A stretch of DNA of 64,000 nucleotides from Metabacillus crassostreae (GCF_016908395.1 NZ_JAFBDU010000007.1:62001-126000), one strand, 5' to 3'. Shown: positions 35,519-44,852, numbered from the stretch's first letter. Numbers and translations: made by a program. Notes: generated by a model from the letters alone, not told the origin.

Positions 35519-35930
35519 AGATGAGAGCATGGTTGGTAAGTATAGGAGAATGGTCGATAAACTGGGCTTGATGGTCTGGAAGAGTGTAACTGATGCGCAA
35601 AGATGAGAGCATGGTCGATAAATACAGGAGAATGATCGATAAACTGAGTTTGATGGTCGGGAAGAGTGTAACTGATGCGCAAAGATGCGAGCATGGTCGA
35701 TAAATACAGGAGAATGGTCGATAAACTGGGTTTAGTGGTCTGAAAAAGAGCAGCAGGCGCTCAAAGATGAGAGCATGATCGACAAATACAGGAGAGTGGT
35801 CGATAAATTGGGCTTAATGGTCTGGAAGAGTGTAACTGGTGCGCAAAGATGCGACCATGGTCGACAAATACAGGAGAATGACCGATAAACTGGGCTTGAT
35901 GGTCGAAAATTACATAAGGATGGTCAAAAA
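35519..35930. repeat. 82-bp higher-order tandem array (array 3)
   Basis: The block AGATGNGAGCATGGTCGA recurs at 35519, 35601, 35683, 35765 and 35847, an exact 82-bp period over five copies. Each 82-bp unit splits into about four subunits of 18-22 bp, three of which begin ATGGTC (ATGGTCGATAAATACAGG, ATGGTCGATAAACTGGG, ATGGTCTGGAAGAGTG) and the fourth ATGCGCAAAGATG. 82 is not a multiple of 3, so this is not a protein repeat. The core CGATAAA is shared with arrays 1 and 2. Confidence 0.88.
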
Positions 35931-36033
35931 AATCAATTAGATGACCTGAATGGGAAATTCAGAGTAAAAAAACTATAGAAAAAACTATGTTTTAATCGTG
36001 AATCATAGGGAAAAGTAAAACAGAAGCAAAATG

Positions 36034-36063
36034 TTCGCTTACTTACTATGTGAATGCTATAAT
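36034..36063 (+). promoter_or_regulatory. Extended -10 promoter of trxA
   Basis: TGCTATAAT (-10 with TGn extension; TATAAT at 36058-36063) has a poor -35 candidate TTCGCT at 36034-36039 (spacer 18). Confidence 0.55.
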
Positions 36064-36101
36064 TTAAACATATTTTAACCAAGATATTAGGAGGAATTTC
36101 A

Positions 36102-36416
36102 ATGGCTATAACAAATGTAACAGATCAAACTTTTTCAGGTGAAACAAACGAAGGTGTCGTATTAGTAGATTTTTGGGCACCATGGTGCGGACCATGTAAA
36201 ATGATTGCTCCAGTTCTTGAAGAACTTGATACAGATATGGGAGATAAAGTGAAGATTGTAAAAGTTGATGTTGATGAAAACCAAGAAACAGCTGGGAAAT
36301 TTGGTGTAATGAGTATCCCAACTTTATTAGTATTAAAAGATGGCGAAGTTGTTGACAAAGCTGTTGGTTATCAACCAAAAGAAGCACTTGCAGAAGTTTT
36401 GAACAAGCACCTTTAA
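36102..36416 (+). CDS. trxA: Thioredoxin
   Basis: Small dithiol oxidoreductase that reduces ribonucleotide reductase and other cytosolic disulfides. The active site is WCGPCK with Cys29 and Cys32, preceded by VLVDFWAP. The cis-proline loop is SIPTLLV. Length is 104 aa, typical. TAGGAGG precedes the ATG. It lies between etfA and uvrC as in B. subtilis, but repeat A is inserted between the stop codon and the terminator, giving it a long structured 3' UTR. Confidence 0.98.
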   Translation: MAITNVTDQTFSGETNEGVVLVDFWAPWCGPCKMIAPVLEELDTDMGDKVKIVKVDVDENQETAGKFGVMSIPTLLVLKDGEVVDKAVGYQPKEALAEVLNKHL

Positions 36417-36423
36417 TTTAGTC

Positions 36424-36605
36424 TATGCCAAAGGTTAATGTTGATTTTTAGCACATTGTTGATTGGAGTGAAAGGCATGAGACTCCTGCTTAGAGAAGCG
36501 TGTCAAAGGGAGATCCCACAGGCGCGCAGCTTACGAGGAGGCTCCCGGACCGCCCGCGGAAAGCGAATGCCTGTAACGGAAATCAACAACAAAGTTTAAC
36601 AAAGC
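36424..36605 (+). repeat. Dispersed palindromic repeat A, copy 2 (trxA 3' UTR)
   Basis: Same ordered blocks as copy 1: CTATGCCAAAGGTTAATGTTG, GATTGGAGTGAAAGGCATG, a GC-rich core with GAGGAGGCTCCCGGACCG, GGAAAGCGAATGCCTGTAACG, and end AAATCAACAACAAAGTTTAACAAAGC. It lies between the trxA stop (36416) and the trxA terminator (36636), so it is transcribed. Confidence 0.85.
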
Positions 36606-36635
36606 CTTAATTCAAAGGGAATTCTTTAATACACA

Positions 36636-36666
36636 AAAGGGATTGACTTATGTCAGTCCTTTTTTC
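36636..36666 (+). terminator. Terminator of trxA
   Basis: AAAGGGATTGAC against GTCAGTCCTTT with a TTAT loop and a T run; one or two wobble or bulged positions. Confidence 0.8.
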
Positions 36667-36886
36667 TTAGCAATCATTTCTCCGGAAATAATTGTATATA
36701 TTTCGACATTTTAACATAAGACGAAACATGATTTAACATGATAAAATAGTTTGTTAGTAGGCAGTAATGTGTCATTTTTAATCAAGTCTGTTTTTGCCTT
36801 TTAGGAACTTAAAATGTAAACAGCACCTTATAAAATGGTAGATTACTGCCTATCACATATAAATAAGATAATGGGGAGTGTTTGCT

Positions 36887-38659
36887 ATGAGAGAACATTT
36901 TAAGGAAAAGCTCGCACTTCTTCCTGATCAGCCTGGCTGTTATATAATGAAAGATAGACAGGGGACAGTTATATATGTTGGGAAGGCAAAGGTATTAAAA
37001 AATCGTGTTAGATCTTATTTCACAGGTTCTCACGATGCTAAAACATTACGATTAGTCAATGAAATTGTTGATTTTGAATATATCATTACATCTTCTAATC
37101 TTGAAGCACTCATTTTAGAATTAAATCTGATTAAAAAATATGACCCAAAATATAATGTTATGCTCAAGGATGATAAAACTTATCCGTTTATTAAAATTAC
37201 AAATGAGCGTCATCCTCGGTTACTTGTAACTCGAAAGGTGAACAAAGATAAAGCAAAATACTTTGGTCCTTATCCCAATGTTTTTTCTGCACGGGAAACA
37301 ATCAAGCTATTAGATCGATTATATCCATTACGAAAGTGTTCTACATTACCTGACAGAGCTTGTTTGTATTATCATATGGGACAATGTTTAGCACCTTGTG
37401 TGAAAGACGTTTCTGAGGAAACAAATCGTCAAATGGTTGAAGAAATAGCTAAGTTTCTTAATGGCGGATTTAAGAAAATTAAAGAAGAGTTATCTGAGAA
37501 GATGGGGAAAGCATCTGAGGAATTAGATTTTGAACGAGCTAAAGAATATCGCGACCAAATTCTTCATATTGAAGCCACAATGGAAAAACAAAAAATGACA
37601 TTAAATGATTTTGTTGATCGTGATGTGTTTGGTTATGCATATGACAAAGGCTGGATGTGTGTACAAGTATTTTTTATTCGTCAAGGAAAACTAATTGAGC
37701 GTGATGTATCACTGTTTCCAATCTATGATAGTCCAGAGCAGGAATTTTTAACATTTCTTGGACAGTTTTATTCAAAATCAAGTCATTTTATTCCTAAAGA
37801 GATTGTACTACCTGACAGCATAGAGGTTGATGTGATCGAGCAACTGCTTGAGGTATCAACAATTCAACCGAAAAGAGGGAAGAAGAAGGATTTAATATTA
37901 CTTGCCCATAAGAATGCAAAAAATGCACTTGTAGAAAAATTTGCTCTTATAGAAAGAGACGAAGAAAGAACAATTAAAGCTGTTGAAAATTTAGGAGATA
38001 TTTTAGGAATAGCAACACCACATCGTATTGAGGCTTTTGATAATTCTAATATTCAAGGAACAGATCCAGTGTCTGCAATGATTGTGTTTGAAGATGGTAA
38101 ACCTGCTAAAAAGCATTATCGTAAATATAAAATTAAGGGTGTTGAAGGTCCTGATGATTATGAATCAATGAGGGAGGTTGTAAGAAGACGTTACAGCCGT
38201 GTGTTAAAGGAAGAACTACCTTTACCAGACTTAGTGATCATTGATGGTGGAAAAGGGCATTTAGCAGCAGCACAGGATGTATTAGTTAATGAATTAACAC
38301 TTGATATCCCAGTTGTTGGACTTGTTAAAGATGATAAACATCGTACATCAGAGCTTTTAATAGGATCTCCTCCAGAGTTTATACAATTAGAGAGGAATAG
38401 TCAGGAGTTTTATCTTTTACAGCGAATTCAAGATGAGGTTCATCGATTTGCCATTACATTCCACAGGCAGTTGCGGGGAAAAACAGCTTTTCAATCAATC
38501 TTAGATGATATTCCTGGGGTGGGTGCACAGAGAAAGAAATTGTTATTGAAGCATTTTGGTTCGTTAAAAAAGATGAAGGAAGCTAGCTTGGATGACTTTA
38601 TTGAGGCAGGAATGCCCAATAGTCTTGCAAATACGATATATGAATATTTAAAGGAGTAA
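36887..38659 (+). CDS. uvrC: UvrABC excinuclease subunit C
   Basis: Makes both incisions in nucleotide excision repair. Domains in order: GIY-YIG nuclease (about 10-95; [24 protein letters not shown]), Cys-rich region (about 145-175), UVR motif (about 205-240; [13 protein letters not shown]), RNase-H-like nuclease (about 370-520; [20 protein letters not shown]) and C-terminal tandem helix-hairpin-helix ([17 protein letters not shown]). The ATG at 36887 follows GGGGAG; upstream in-frame alternatives lack support. Length is 590 aa, as in B. subtilis. The lysC leader lies downstream. Confidence 0.97.
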   Translation: MREHFKEKLALLPDQPGCYIMKDRQGTVIYVGKAKVLKNRVRSYFTGSHDAKTLRLVNEIVDFEYIITSSNLEALILELNLIKKYDPKYNVMLKDDKTYPFIKITNERHPRLLVTRKVNKDKAKYFGPYPNVFSARETIKLLDRLYPLRKCSTLPDRACLYYHMGQCLAPCVKDVSEETNRQMVEEIAKFLNGGFKKIKEELSEKMGKASEELDFERAKEYRDQILHIEATMEKQKMTLNDFVDRDVFGYAYDKGWMCVQVFFIRQGKLIERDVSLFPIYDSPEQEFLTFLGQFYSKSSHFIPKEIVLPDSIEVDVIEQLLEVSTIQPKRGKKKDLILLAHKNAKNALVEKFALIERDEERTIKAVENLGDILGIATPHRIEAFDNSNIQGTDPVSAMIVFEDGKPAKKHYRKYKIKGVEGPDDYESMREVVRRRYSRVLKEELPLPDLVIIDGGKGHLAAAQDVLVNELTLDIPVVGLVKDDKHRTSELLIGSPPEFIQLERNSQEFYLLQRIQDEVHRFAITFHRQLRGKTAFQSILDDIPGVGAQRKKLLLKHFGSLKKMKEASLDDFIEAGMPNSLANTIYEYLKE

Positions 38660-38741
38660 CAGTTAGATAAAAATATGCTTGCATGCATAATAGAAGTCTG
38701 ATAATCTAGTAAGTAATTTGATATATGATCGTTAGTTTGTT

Positions 38742-38990
38742 AAATGAGGGTAGAGGTGCGAACATTATTAGTAACCTGCTTGAGGAGAAATGGTTTCCGA
38801 TGAAAGCTGGTGAAAGGAATATTCGCCGAAGTGATTAAAGCACCATTTGTTTTAATTGCTGGTTTTACATTTAAAAGATGTGAAATTGTCAAGAGTTTTT
38901 ATATTCTTGGAGAGCTATCTCATTGTAAAGAACGAATTTATTTTTTCGTTTTAAAAGCAATGGGATATTTTTTATTCCATTGCTTTTTTT
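38742..38990 (+). ncRNA. Lysine riboswitch (L box) of lysC with terminator
   Basis: L-box blocks appear in order: GGGTAGAGGTGCG (38748-38760), GAGGAGAAATGG, GCTGGTGAAAGGA, CGCCGAAGTGATTAAAGCACC, GCTGGTTTTACA, and TTGGAGAGCTATCT (about 38907-38920). It ends in a terminator AAAGCAATGGGAT/ATTCCATTGCTTT with T7 (38954-38990). Lysine binding is expected to favour termination before lysC. Confidence 0.93.
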
Positions 38991-39102
38991 ATTGCACTTT
39001 TTAAGCTTCTAAAATCCTCTAGGAACATACGGAGAATGGACGTTTAGCAGGATTATAGTGATAACTTTGGGCTCCCTTTAGCAGACAATGATCGATTATC
39101 TA

Positions 39103-39264
39103 GGCTCTTTTCTGAAAGATTTTTGCTATGTAATCAAAATATGCAGTAGAAACAGTGTATTTTCGCATCTAGAGCTATCTTTTTATGAAGAAAAGATGCT
39201 ACTAGACATAATGATGTGCTGATTTCTTTGGATATTTCAAGCAACAAAGTTTGAGAATACAGCC
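39103..39264 (-). repeat. Dispersed repeat B, copy in the lysC leader
   Basis: Minus-strand order: GGCTGTATTCTCAAACTTTGTTGCTT, GCATCTTTTCTTCATAAAA, ACACTGTTTCTACTG, ATATTTTGATTACA, and end AGAAAAGAGCC. It matches 45183-45329 block by block. It lies between the L-box terminator and the lysC ribosome-binding site, so read-through lysC mRNA contains it in antisense. Confidence 0.75.
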
Positions 39265-39297
39265 ATTATCTAAAACAATTGAAGGGTGAGGTTACTC

Positions 39298-40527
39298 ATG
39301 GGAATAATCGTTCAAAAATTTGGTGGTACTTCTGTTGGTTCAGTTGAAAGAATTCTAAATGTGGCAAATCGAATTATTCAAGAAAAAGAAAATGGTAATG
39401 ATGTTGTGGTTGTCGTTTCTGCAATGGGGAAATCCACTGATCAGTTAGTTGATTTAGCAGCTCAAATTACTGCGAAGCCAAGTAAAAGAGAAATGGATAT
39501 GTTGTTGACTACAGGTGAGCAAATTACGATCTCACTGCTTACGATGGCACTAACGGAAAAGGGATATGATGCAGTATCACTTACAGGCTGGCAGGCTGGA
39601 ATTGAAACAGAAGCTGCTCACAGTAATGCGAGAATAACTAATATTAATACAGATAGAATTAAAAATGAGTTAACAAAAGGTAAAATTATCGTTGTAGCTG
39701 GTTTCCAAGGAATCTCAAGTGATCAACAAATTACAACATTGGGGCGTGGGGGTTCAGACACTACTGCTGTAGCTTTAGCAGCTTCACTAAAAGCAGATAA
39801 ATGTGATATCTACACAGATGTTACTGGTGTTTTTACAACAGATCCTAGATTTGTCAAAGAAGCAAGAAAACTAGCTGCTATATCATATGATGAGATGCTT
39901 GAACTTGCTAATTTAGGAGCGGGTGTATTACATCCTCGTGCTGTGGAATTTGCAAAAAATTACAACGTACCGCTAGAAGTTCGTTCTAGTATGGTAAACG
40001 AGCGAGGAACAATTATTGAGGAGGAAACAAATATGGAGCAAAATTTAGTCGTAAGAGGAATTGCATTTGAGGATCAAGTAACAAGAGTTTCTGTTTTAGG
40101 ATTACCTAATGAACTAACAACATTATCAACAATTTTTTCAACTTTGGCTAAAAATGGTCTGAATGTAGATATTATTATTCAAAACACAACAAGTGATGAT
40201 CGGACATCAATATCCTTCTCTGTTAAAACGAGTGACTTAGAAGATACTATAACAATTCTAGAGCAACATAAATCTGTCTTACAATATGAAAAAGTTGAAT
40301 CAGAAACTGGGTTATCAAAAGTATCTATTGTTGGGTCTGGTATGGTATCAAACCCAGGTGTTGCTGCTGAGATGTTTGACGTATTAGCAAATGAAGGTAT
40401 AGCCATTAAAATGGTAAGCACCTCTGAAATTAAAGTTTCTACGGTTATCGATCAAAACCATATGGTGAATGCTGTAGATATCCTTCATAATGCTTTTGAG
40501 CTATCTAAAGTAGCGGCTATTGTATAA
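39298..40527 (+). CDS. lysC: Lysine-sensitive aspartokinase II, alpha subunit
   Basis: Phosphorylates aspartate at the start of the diaminopimelate/lysine branch. The kinase motif VQKFGGTSVGS is at the N-terminus, with GRGGSDTTAVALAA near residue 150 and two C-terminal ACT domains (about 265-409). The ATG at 39298 follows GGGTGAGG; a frame extending to 39286 is less likely. Length is 409 aa, like B. subtilis LysC (408). Expression is governed by the L box upstream. The same reading frame contains an internal start for the beta subunit. Confidence 0.97.
   Translation: MGIIVQKFGGTSVGSVERILNVANRIIQEKENGNDVVVVVSAMGKSTDQLVDLAAQITAKPSKREMDMLLTTGEQITISLLTMALTEKGYDAVSLTGWQAGIETEAAHSNARITNINTDRIKNELTKGKIIVVAGFQGISSDQQITTLGRGGSDTTAVALAASLKADKCDIYTDVTGVFTTDPRFVKEARKLAAISYDEMLELANLGAGVLHPRAVEFAKNYNVPLEVRSSMVNERGTIIEEETNMEQNLVVRGIAFEDQVTRVSVLGLPNELTTLSTIFSTLAKNGLNVDIIIQNTTSDDRTSISFSVKTSDLEDTITILEQHKSVLQYEKVESETGLSKVSIVGSGMVSNPGVAAEMFDVLANEGIAIKMVSTSEIKVSTVIDQNHMVNAVDILHNAFELSKVAAIV
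40033..40527 (+). CDS. lysC: Aspartokinase II beta subunit from an internal lysC start
   Basis: GAGGAGG (40018-40024) lies 8 nt before an in-frame ATG at codon 246 of lysC, giving a 164-aa product starting MEQNLVVRGIAFED that contains only the ACT regulatory domains. B. subtilis aspartokinase II is an alpha2beta2 enzyme whose beta subunit arises from internal translation at the corresponding position. The strong internal ribosome-binding site supports the same arrangement here. Confidence 0.85.
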   Translation: MEQNLVVRGIAFEDQVTRVSVLGLPNELTTLSTIFSTLAKNGLNVDIIIQNTTSDDRTSISFSVKTSDLEDTITILEQHKSVLQYEKVESETGLSKVSIVGSGMVSNPGVAAEMFDVLANEGIAIKMVSTSEIKVSTVIDQNHMVNAVDILHNAFELSKVAAIV

Positions 40528-40580
40528 ACTTCCTGATAATTATTAGCTTTATCAAAACATATGTTATGTAGTTAAACATA

Positions 40581-40608
40581 GGGGCTTTAAGAAAAGCCCC
40601 TTGTTTTT
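40581..40608. terminator. Terminator of lysC
   Basis: GGGGCTTT/AAAGCCCC 8-bp stem with a short AAGA loop followed by TTGTTTTT. It could also act on the converging yslB. Confidence 0.8.
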
Positions 40609-40616
40609 AAGGGAGA

Positions 40617-41111
40617 TTAAAGTTTTCGTTCACTTCTTTTTCCAATTGAGTTTTCTTCAGTTTGAATAGGATCTTTTTGATCCCACTTTACTGTAAAAAC
40701 AACTTTATTTGCTCGTTTTTTTAATTGTTCATATGTTTCAGTTATTTGATTATTTAAAGTTTGAAGTTGTTCAGCAATAAAACCAGCTTCCATTTGAAAT
40801 GTATGCTCGTTTGATTTTTTAAAACGAATGGTGATTAGCTCACCACTTAGCTCAAATTCCATTTCACTTTTTTTATTATGTACTAGTGAAAGATTCCCCC
40901 ATCCAGCTTTTTCAAAAAATGCTGTTAATTCATCTAGGGATGAAACAGGATATTTGCGAGCTAATGCTTTCCCTGCCCAGTAAAGCATTTGAGGATGATC
41001 TTGTCCTAGTATATCAGGAATAAGGACTTCTCTTAATAATTCAAAACCAAATGCAGGAACTGAGATATCCTGTAGTTCTTCTAAGTTAATGATTGTAGAT
41101 TGTTTATTCAC
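40617..41111 (-). CDS. yslB: DUF2507 protein YslB
   Basis: 164-aa cytosolic protein. DUF2507 features visible include FGFELLREVLIPDILGQDHPQMLYWAGKALARKY (starts near residue 22) and the C-terminal strand-helix pattern GFIAEQLQ. The family has a ligand-binding-like (4VR/TRAPP-related) fold, but the function is unknown. The start is the GTG at 41111 (VNKQSTIINLEEL) after AGAGGGG on the minus strand; the open frame to 41210 is not family-like. It lies between lysC and sdhC as in B. subtilis. Confidence 0.88.
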   Translation of the reverse strand: MNKQSTIINLEELQDISVPAFGFELLREVLIPDILGQDHPQMLYWAGKALARKYPVSSLDELTAFFEKAGWGNLSLVHNKKSEMEFELSGELITIRFKKSNEHTFQMEAGFIAEQLQTLNNQITETYEQLKKRANKVVFTVKWDQKDPIQTEENSIGKRSERKL

Positions 41112-41403
41112 GAAATTCCCCTCTTTCTTTCGTTTATTATATAACAACATACATGTTGAAACACATGTAATATTAAGTAAAATCATATGAAAGTTTAATT
41201 TTGGAGTCACTACAGCTTGAATAAATTGCTAAGGTTTATTGATCAAATGGGTTATCAAGAAAGATTTTCTATTGTAAGGAAAATATCGGTACATGAGGGA
41301 AAAGAGGCTTTCTATACTTGCTTGAATTTTAAGTATACTGATAAAATAAATTTTATAAGGATTAGTTATTTATCAAAAAAGTTCAATTTATGAACGCGTT
41401 TTC

Positions 41404-41432
41404 TTGACGCTAATTCTTTATGGGAGTAAAAT
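41404..41432 (+). promoter_or_regulatory. Sigma-A promoter of sdhCAB
   Basis: TTGACG (41404-41409) and TAAAAT (41427-41432) with a 17-nt spacer. The leader to sdhC would be about 195 nt long; 41112-41403 contains no gene. Confidence 0.75.
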
Positions 41433-41633
41433 GTATTTGTCACAAATTTATCTCGAATAACATACAGATGGGATTTTTATAGTCTGTAAGTTTGATTCCA
41501 ATACTCTATTTTCTAACATTCACTAAAAGACCATCAGTGATAAAGGTAAATTTTATTAGGAAAGAATTATTGGATTGAGAATTGTATTTGTTTTTGAATC
41601 GTGAGCGCATTATTGATACTAGGGGGTAAGTAC

Positions 41634-42242
41634 ATGGCTGGAAACCGAGAGTTTATGAATCGCAGACTGCACTCATTATTAGGAGTTATTCCGGTAGGGA
41701 TCTTTTTGATTCAGCATTTAGTTGTTAACCATTTTGCAACAAGAGGTGCCGAAGCATTTAATGAAGCTGCACATTTTATGGAAATGCTTCCATTTAGGTA
41801 TGTATTAGAAATTGTCATTATCTTTCTACCACTTCTCTACCATGCTATTTACGGAGTTTACATCGCATTTACAGCTAAAAACAATGTGAGTAACTATGGA
41901 TATTTACGTAACTGGCTATTTATGTTACAGCGTGTTTCAGGGGTAGTTACATTTATCTTTATTGCTTGGCATGTATGGGAAACAAGAATAGCAGCTGCAC
42001 TAGGGGCAGAAGTAAACTATGACATGATGGCTTCCATTTTAAGTAGTCCATTTATGCTAGCATTCTATTTAATCGGAGTTATCTCTACTATTTTCCATTT
42101 TGCTAATGGATTATGGTCATTTGCAGTAAGCTGGGGAATTACTGTTACTCCTCGCTCACAAGTTATTTCCACATATGTAACTCTAGCAATCTTTATTGCT
42201 CTTTCATATGTTGGTGTTCGCGCAATTTTCGCATTTGTATAA
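41634..42242 (+). CDS. sdhC: Succinate dehydrogenase cytochrome b558 subunit
   Basis: Di-heme membrane anchor of complex II that passes electrons to menaquinone. Five transmembrane helices are seen (about 13-33, 55-77, 93-113, 133-157 and 178-200), with histidines in NRRLHSLLG, LIQHLVVNH, HAIYG, IAWHVWE and FHFANG, which include the expected heme ligands. The ATG at 41634 follows AGGGGG; the longer frame from 41601 is unlikely. Length is 202 aa, as in B. subtilis. First gene of sdhCAB. Confidence 0.96.
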   Translation: MAGNREFMNRRLHSLLGVIPVGIFLIQHLVVNHFATRGAEAFNEAAHFMEMLPFRYVLEIVIIFLPLLYHAIYGVYIAFTAKNNVSNYGYLRNWLFMLQRVSGVVTFIFIAWHVWETRIAAALGAEVNYDMMASILSSPFMLAFYLIGVISTIFHFANGLWSFAVSWGITVTPRSQVISTYVTLAIFIALSYVGVRAIFAFV

Positions 42243-42274
42243 TCCAGAAATAGCTATAAAAGGGAGTGGGGTTA

Positions 42275-44038
42275 ATGAGTAAAAGTAAAATTATCGTTGT
42301 CGGTGGCGGATTAGCTGGTTTAATGGCAACAATCAAAGCTGCTGAAGCAGGTGTTCAAGTAGATTTATTTTCATTAGTACCTGTTAAAAGATCTCACTCA
42401 GTGTGTGCACAGGGTGGAATTAATGGTGCAGTAAATACAAAGGGTGAAGGAGATTCACCTTGGGAACATTTTGATGATACAGTTTATGGTGGAGATTTCT
42501 TAGCGAATCAACCACCTGTTAAAGCTATGACAGAAGCAGCACCAGCGATCATTCACCTATTAGACCGAATGGGTGTAATGTTTAATCGTACACCAGAAGG
42601 GTTACTTGACTTTAGACGCTTTGGTGGGACTCAGCATCATCGTACAGCCTTTGCAGGTGCAACAACAGGACAACAGCTTCTTTATGCACTAGATGAGCAA
42701 GTTAGACGTTATGAAGTAGCTGGCCTTGTTACGAAATATGAAGGATGGGAATTCTTAGGTGCCGTTATCGATGACGATAATGTGTGTCGAGGCATCACAT
42801 CGCAAAATTTAACATCTATGAAAATTGAGTCATTTAGAGCAGATGCAGTAATTATGGCAACTGGTGGACCGGGAATTATTTTCGGGAAATCAACAAATTC
42901 TGTTATCAATACAGGATCTGCTGCTTCTATTGTTTACCAACAAGGAGTTTATTATGCAAATGGTGAGTTCATTCAAATTCATCCAACAGCAATTCCAGGA
43001 GATGACAAGCTTAGATTAATGAGTGAATCAGCTCGTGGGGAAGGTGGACGAGTTTGGACATATAAAGATGGTAAGCCGTGGTATTTCCTTGAGGAAAAAT
43101 ATCCTGCTTATGGAAACCTTGTTCCTCGTGATATTGCTACACGTGAAATTTTTGATGTATGTGTAGAGCAAAAGCTAGGTATTAACGGAGAAAACATGGT
43201 GTATCTAGATTTATCTCATAAAGATCCGAAAGAGCTTGATATTAAACTTGGTGGTATTATTGAAATATATGAAAAATTCATGGGTGATGATCCACGTAAA
43301 GTTCCGATGAAAATCTTCCCTGCAGTTCACTATTCAATGGGTGGATTATGGGTTGATTATGACCAAATGACAAACATTCCTGGTTTGTTTGCAGCTGGAG
43401 AGTGTGACTATTCTATGCACGGTGCAAATCGTCTAGGAGCTAATTCACTTCTTTCTGCTATATACGGAGGAATGGTAGCTGGACCTAATGCCGTTAAGTA
43501 TATAAACGGTCTTGAAAAGAGTGCTGAAGATTTATCATCTTCTGTGTTTGATAACCATGTTAAACAGGAAGAAGATAAATGGAACAACATTATGAATTTA
43601 GACGGTAAAGAAAATGCTTATGTTCTTCACAAGGAATTAGGAGAGTGGATGACTGACAATGTAACTGTTGTGAGACATAATGATAAGCTTCTAAAGACAG
43701 ATGAGAAGATTCAAGAGCTAATTGAAAGATTCGATAACATTAATATCAATGACACAGCGAAATGGAGTAATCAAGGTGCTGCATTTACTCGTCAATTGAA
43801 AAATATGCTACATTTATCACGAGTGGTTACACTTGGTGCTTATAATCGTAATGAAAGTCGTGGAGCACATTATAAACCAGATTTCCCTGAGAGAAATGAC
43901 GAAGAATGGTTAAAAACAACAATGACTAAATTTACAGGGAATCGTACAGCTCCAGAATTTACGTATGATGATGTAGATGTGTCTTTAATTAAACCACGTA
44001 AGCGAGATTATTCTAAAAGCAAAAAGGGGGATAAATAA
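42275..44038 (+). CDS. sdhA: Succinate dehydrogenase flavoprotein subunit
   Basis: Catalytic subunit oxidising succinate to fumarate, with covalent FAD. Seen: dinucleotide fold IIVVGGGLAGLMATIKAAEAG at the N-terminus, the FAD-linking histidine in KRSHSVCAQGGING (about 39-52), the active-site segment RGEGGRVW and the flavoprotein block HYSMGGLWVDYDQ. Length is 587 aa. GGGAGTGGGG precedes the ATG at 42275. Its stop overlaps the start of sdhB by one base, indicating translational coupling. Confidence 0.97.
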   Translation: MSKSKIIVVGGGLAGLMATIKAAEAGVQVDLFSLVPVKRSHSVCAQGGINGAVNTKGEGDSPWEHFDDTVYGGDFLANQPPVKAMTEAAPAIIHLLDRMGVMFNRTPEGLLDFRRFGGTQHHRTAFAGATTGQQLLYALDEQVRRYEVAGLVTKYEGWEFLGAVIDDDNVCRGITSQNLTSMKIESFRADAVIMATGGPGIIFGKSTNSVINTGSAASIVYQQGVYYANGEFIQIHPTAIPGDDKLRLMSESARGEGGRVWTYKDGKPWYFLEEKYPAYGNLVPRDIATREIFDVCVEQKLGINGENMVYLDLSHKDPKELDIKLGGIIEIYEKFMGDDPRKVPMKIFPAVHYSMGGLWVDYDQMTNIPGLFAAGECDYSMHGANRLGANSLLSAIYGGMVAGPNAVKYINGLEKSAEDLSSSVFDNHVKQEEDKWNNIMNLDGKENAYVLHKELGEWMTDNVTVVRHNDKLLKTDEKIQELIERFDNININDTAKWSNQGAAFTRQLKNMLHLSRVVTLGAYNRNESRGAHYKPDFPERNDEEWLKTTMTKFTGNRTAPEFTYDDVDVSLIKPRKRDYSKSKKGDK

Positions 44039-44799
44039 TGAGCGAGAATAAAGTAGTTCAGTTTGTTATTACCCGTCAAGATTCGCCTGAAGCAGCTCCT
44101 TATGATGAGAAATTTGAGATTCCTTACCGTCCTAATATGAATGTTATTTCGGCATTAATGGAAATACGCCGAAATCCAGTCAATTCAGCTGGTAAGGAAA
44201 CAACACCAATTAACTGGGATATGAACTGTCTTGAAGAAGTATGTGGTGCTTGTTCGATGGTTATCAACGGCAAACCACGTCAATCATGTACAGCACTTGT
44301 TGATCAGCTTGAGCAGCCTATTCGCCTTGAGCCAATGCGTACTTTCCCGGTTGTTCGTGATCTACAAGTGGATCGTAAGCGTATGTTCGATTCACTTAAG
44401 AAGGTTAAAGCATGGGTACCAATTGATGGTACGTACGATTTAGGACCAGGACCTCGTATGCCAGAGAAAAAACGTCAATGGGCTTATGAATTATCGAAAT
44501 GTATGACATGTGGTGTATGCTTAGAGGCATGTCCTAATGTTAATAGTAAATCTAACTTCATTGGACCTGCTCCATTATCTCAAGTGCGTTTATTCAATGC
44601 ACATCCAACAGGTGAGATGAATAAATCAGAGCGATTAGAGTCGATCATGGGTGATGGTGGATTAGCGAATTGTGGAAACTCACAAAACTGTGTGCAATCT
44701 TGTCCGAAGGGAATCCCTTTAACAACTTCAATTGCTGCACTAAACCGTGATACAGCTATACAATCATTCCGTAATTTCTTTGGTAGTGACCAAGGATAA
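44038..44799 (+). CDS. sdhB: Succinate dehydrogenase iron-sulfur subunit
   Basis: Transfers electrons from FAD to the heme anchor. The plant-ferredoxin-like N-domain carries the [2Fe-2S] cysteines in CLEEVCGACSMVINGK and QSC (about 62-84). The C-domain holds the [4Fe-4S] and [3Fe-4S] ligands in CMTCGVCLEACP (about 154-165) and CVQSCPKGIP (about 219-228). Length is 253 aa. AAAAAGGGGG in the sdhA tail serves as Shine-Dalgarno. Last gene of sdhCAB, followed by a clear terminator. Confidence 0.98.
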   Translation: MSENKVVQFVITRQDSPEAAPYDEKFEIPYRPNMNVISALMEIRRNPVNSAGKETTPINWDMNCLEEVCGACSMVINGKPRQSCTALVDQLEQPIRLEPMRTFPVVRDLQVDRKRMFDSLKKVKAWVPIDGTYDLGPGPRMPEKKRQWAYELSKCMTCGVCLEACPNVNSKSNFIGPAPLSQVRLFNAHPTGEMNKSERLESIMGDGGLANCGNSQNCVQSCPKGIPLTTSIAALNRDTAIQSFRNFFGSDQG

Positions 44800-44814
44800 A
44801 AATAGATGAGTAGA

Positions 44815-44852
44815 AAAAAGGCTGACCTTATATAAATTTGGTCAGCCTTTTT
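44815..44852 (+). terminator. Terminator of sdhCAB
   Basis: AAAAGGCTGACC/GGTCAGCCTTTTT 12-bp stem with a 12-nt loop. Confidence 0.92.

Noticed and set aside
35494-35694. Minus-strand frame with repeated His/Leu/Pro-rich peptides
   Set aside because: It is generated by the 82-bp array; the period is not divisible by 3, so successive units are read in different frames and no stable protein repeat exists.
38810-39004. 64-codon open frame upstream of lysC
   Set aside because: It coincides with the lysine riboswitch and its terminator.
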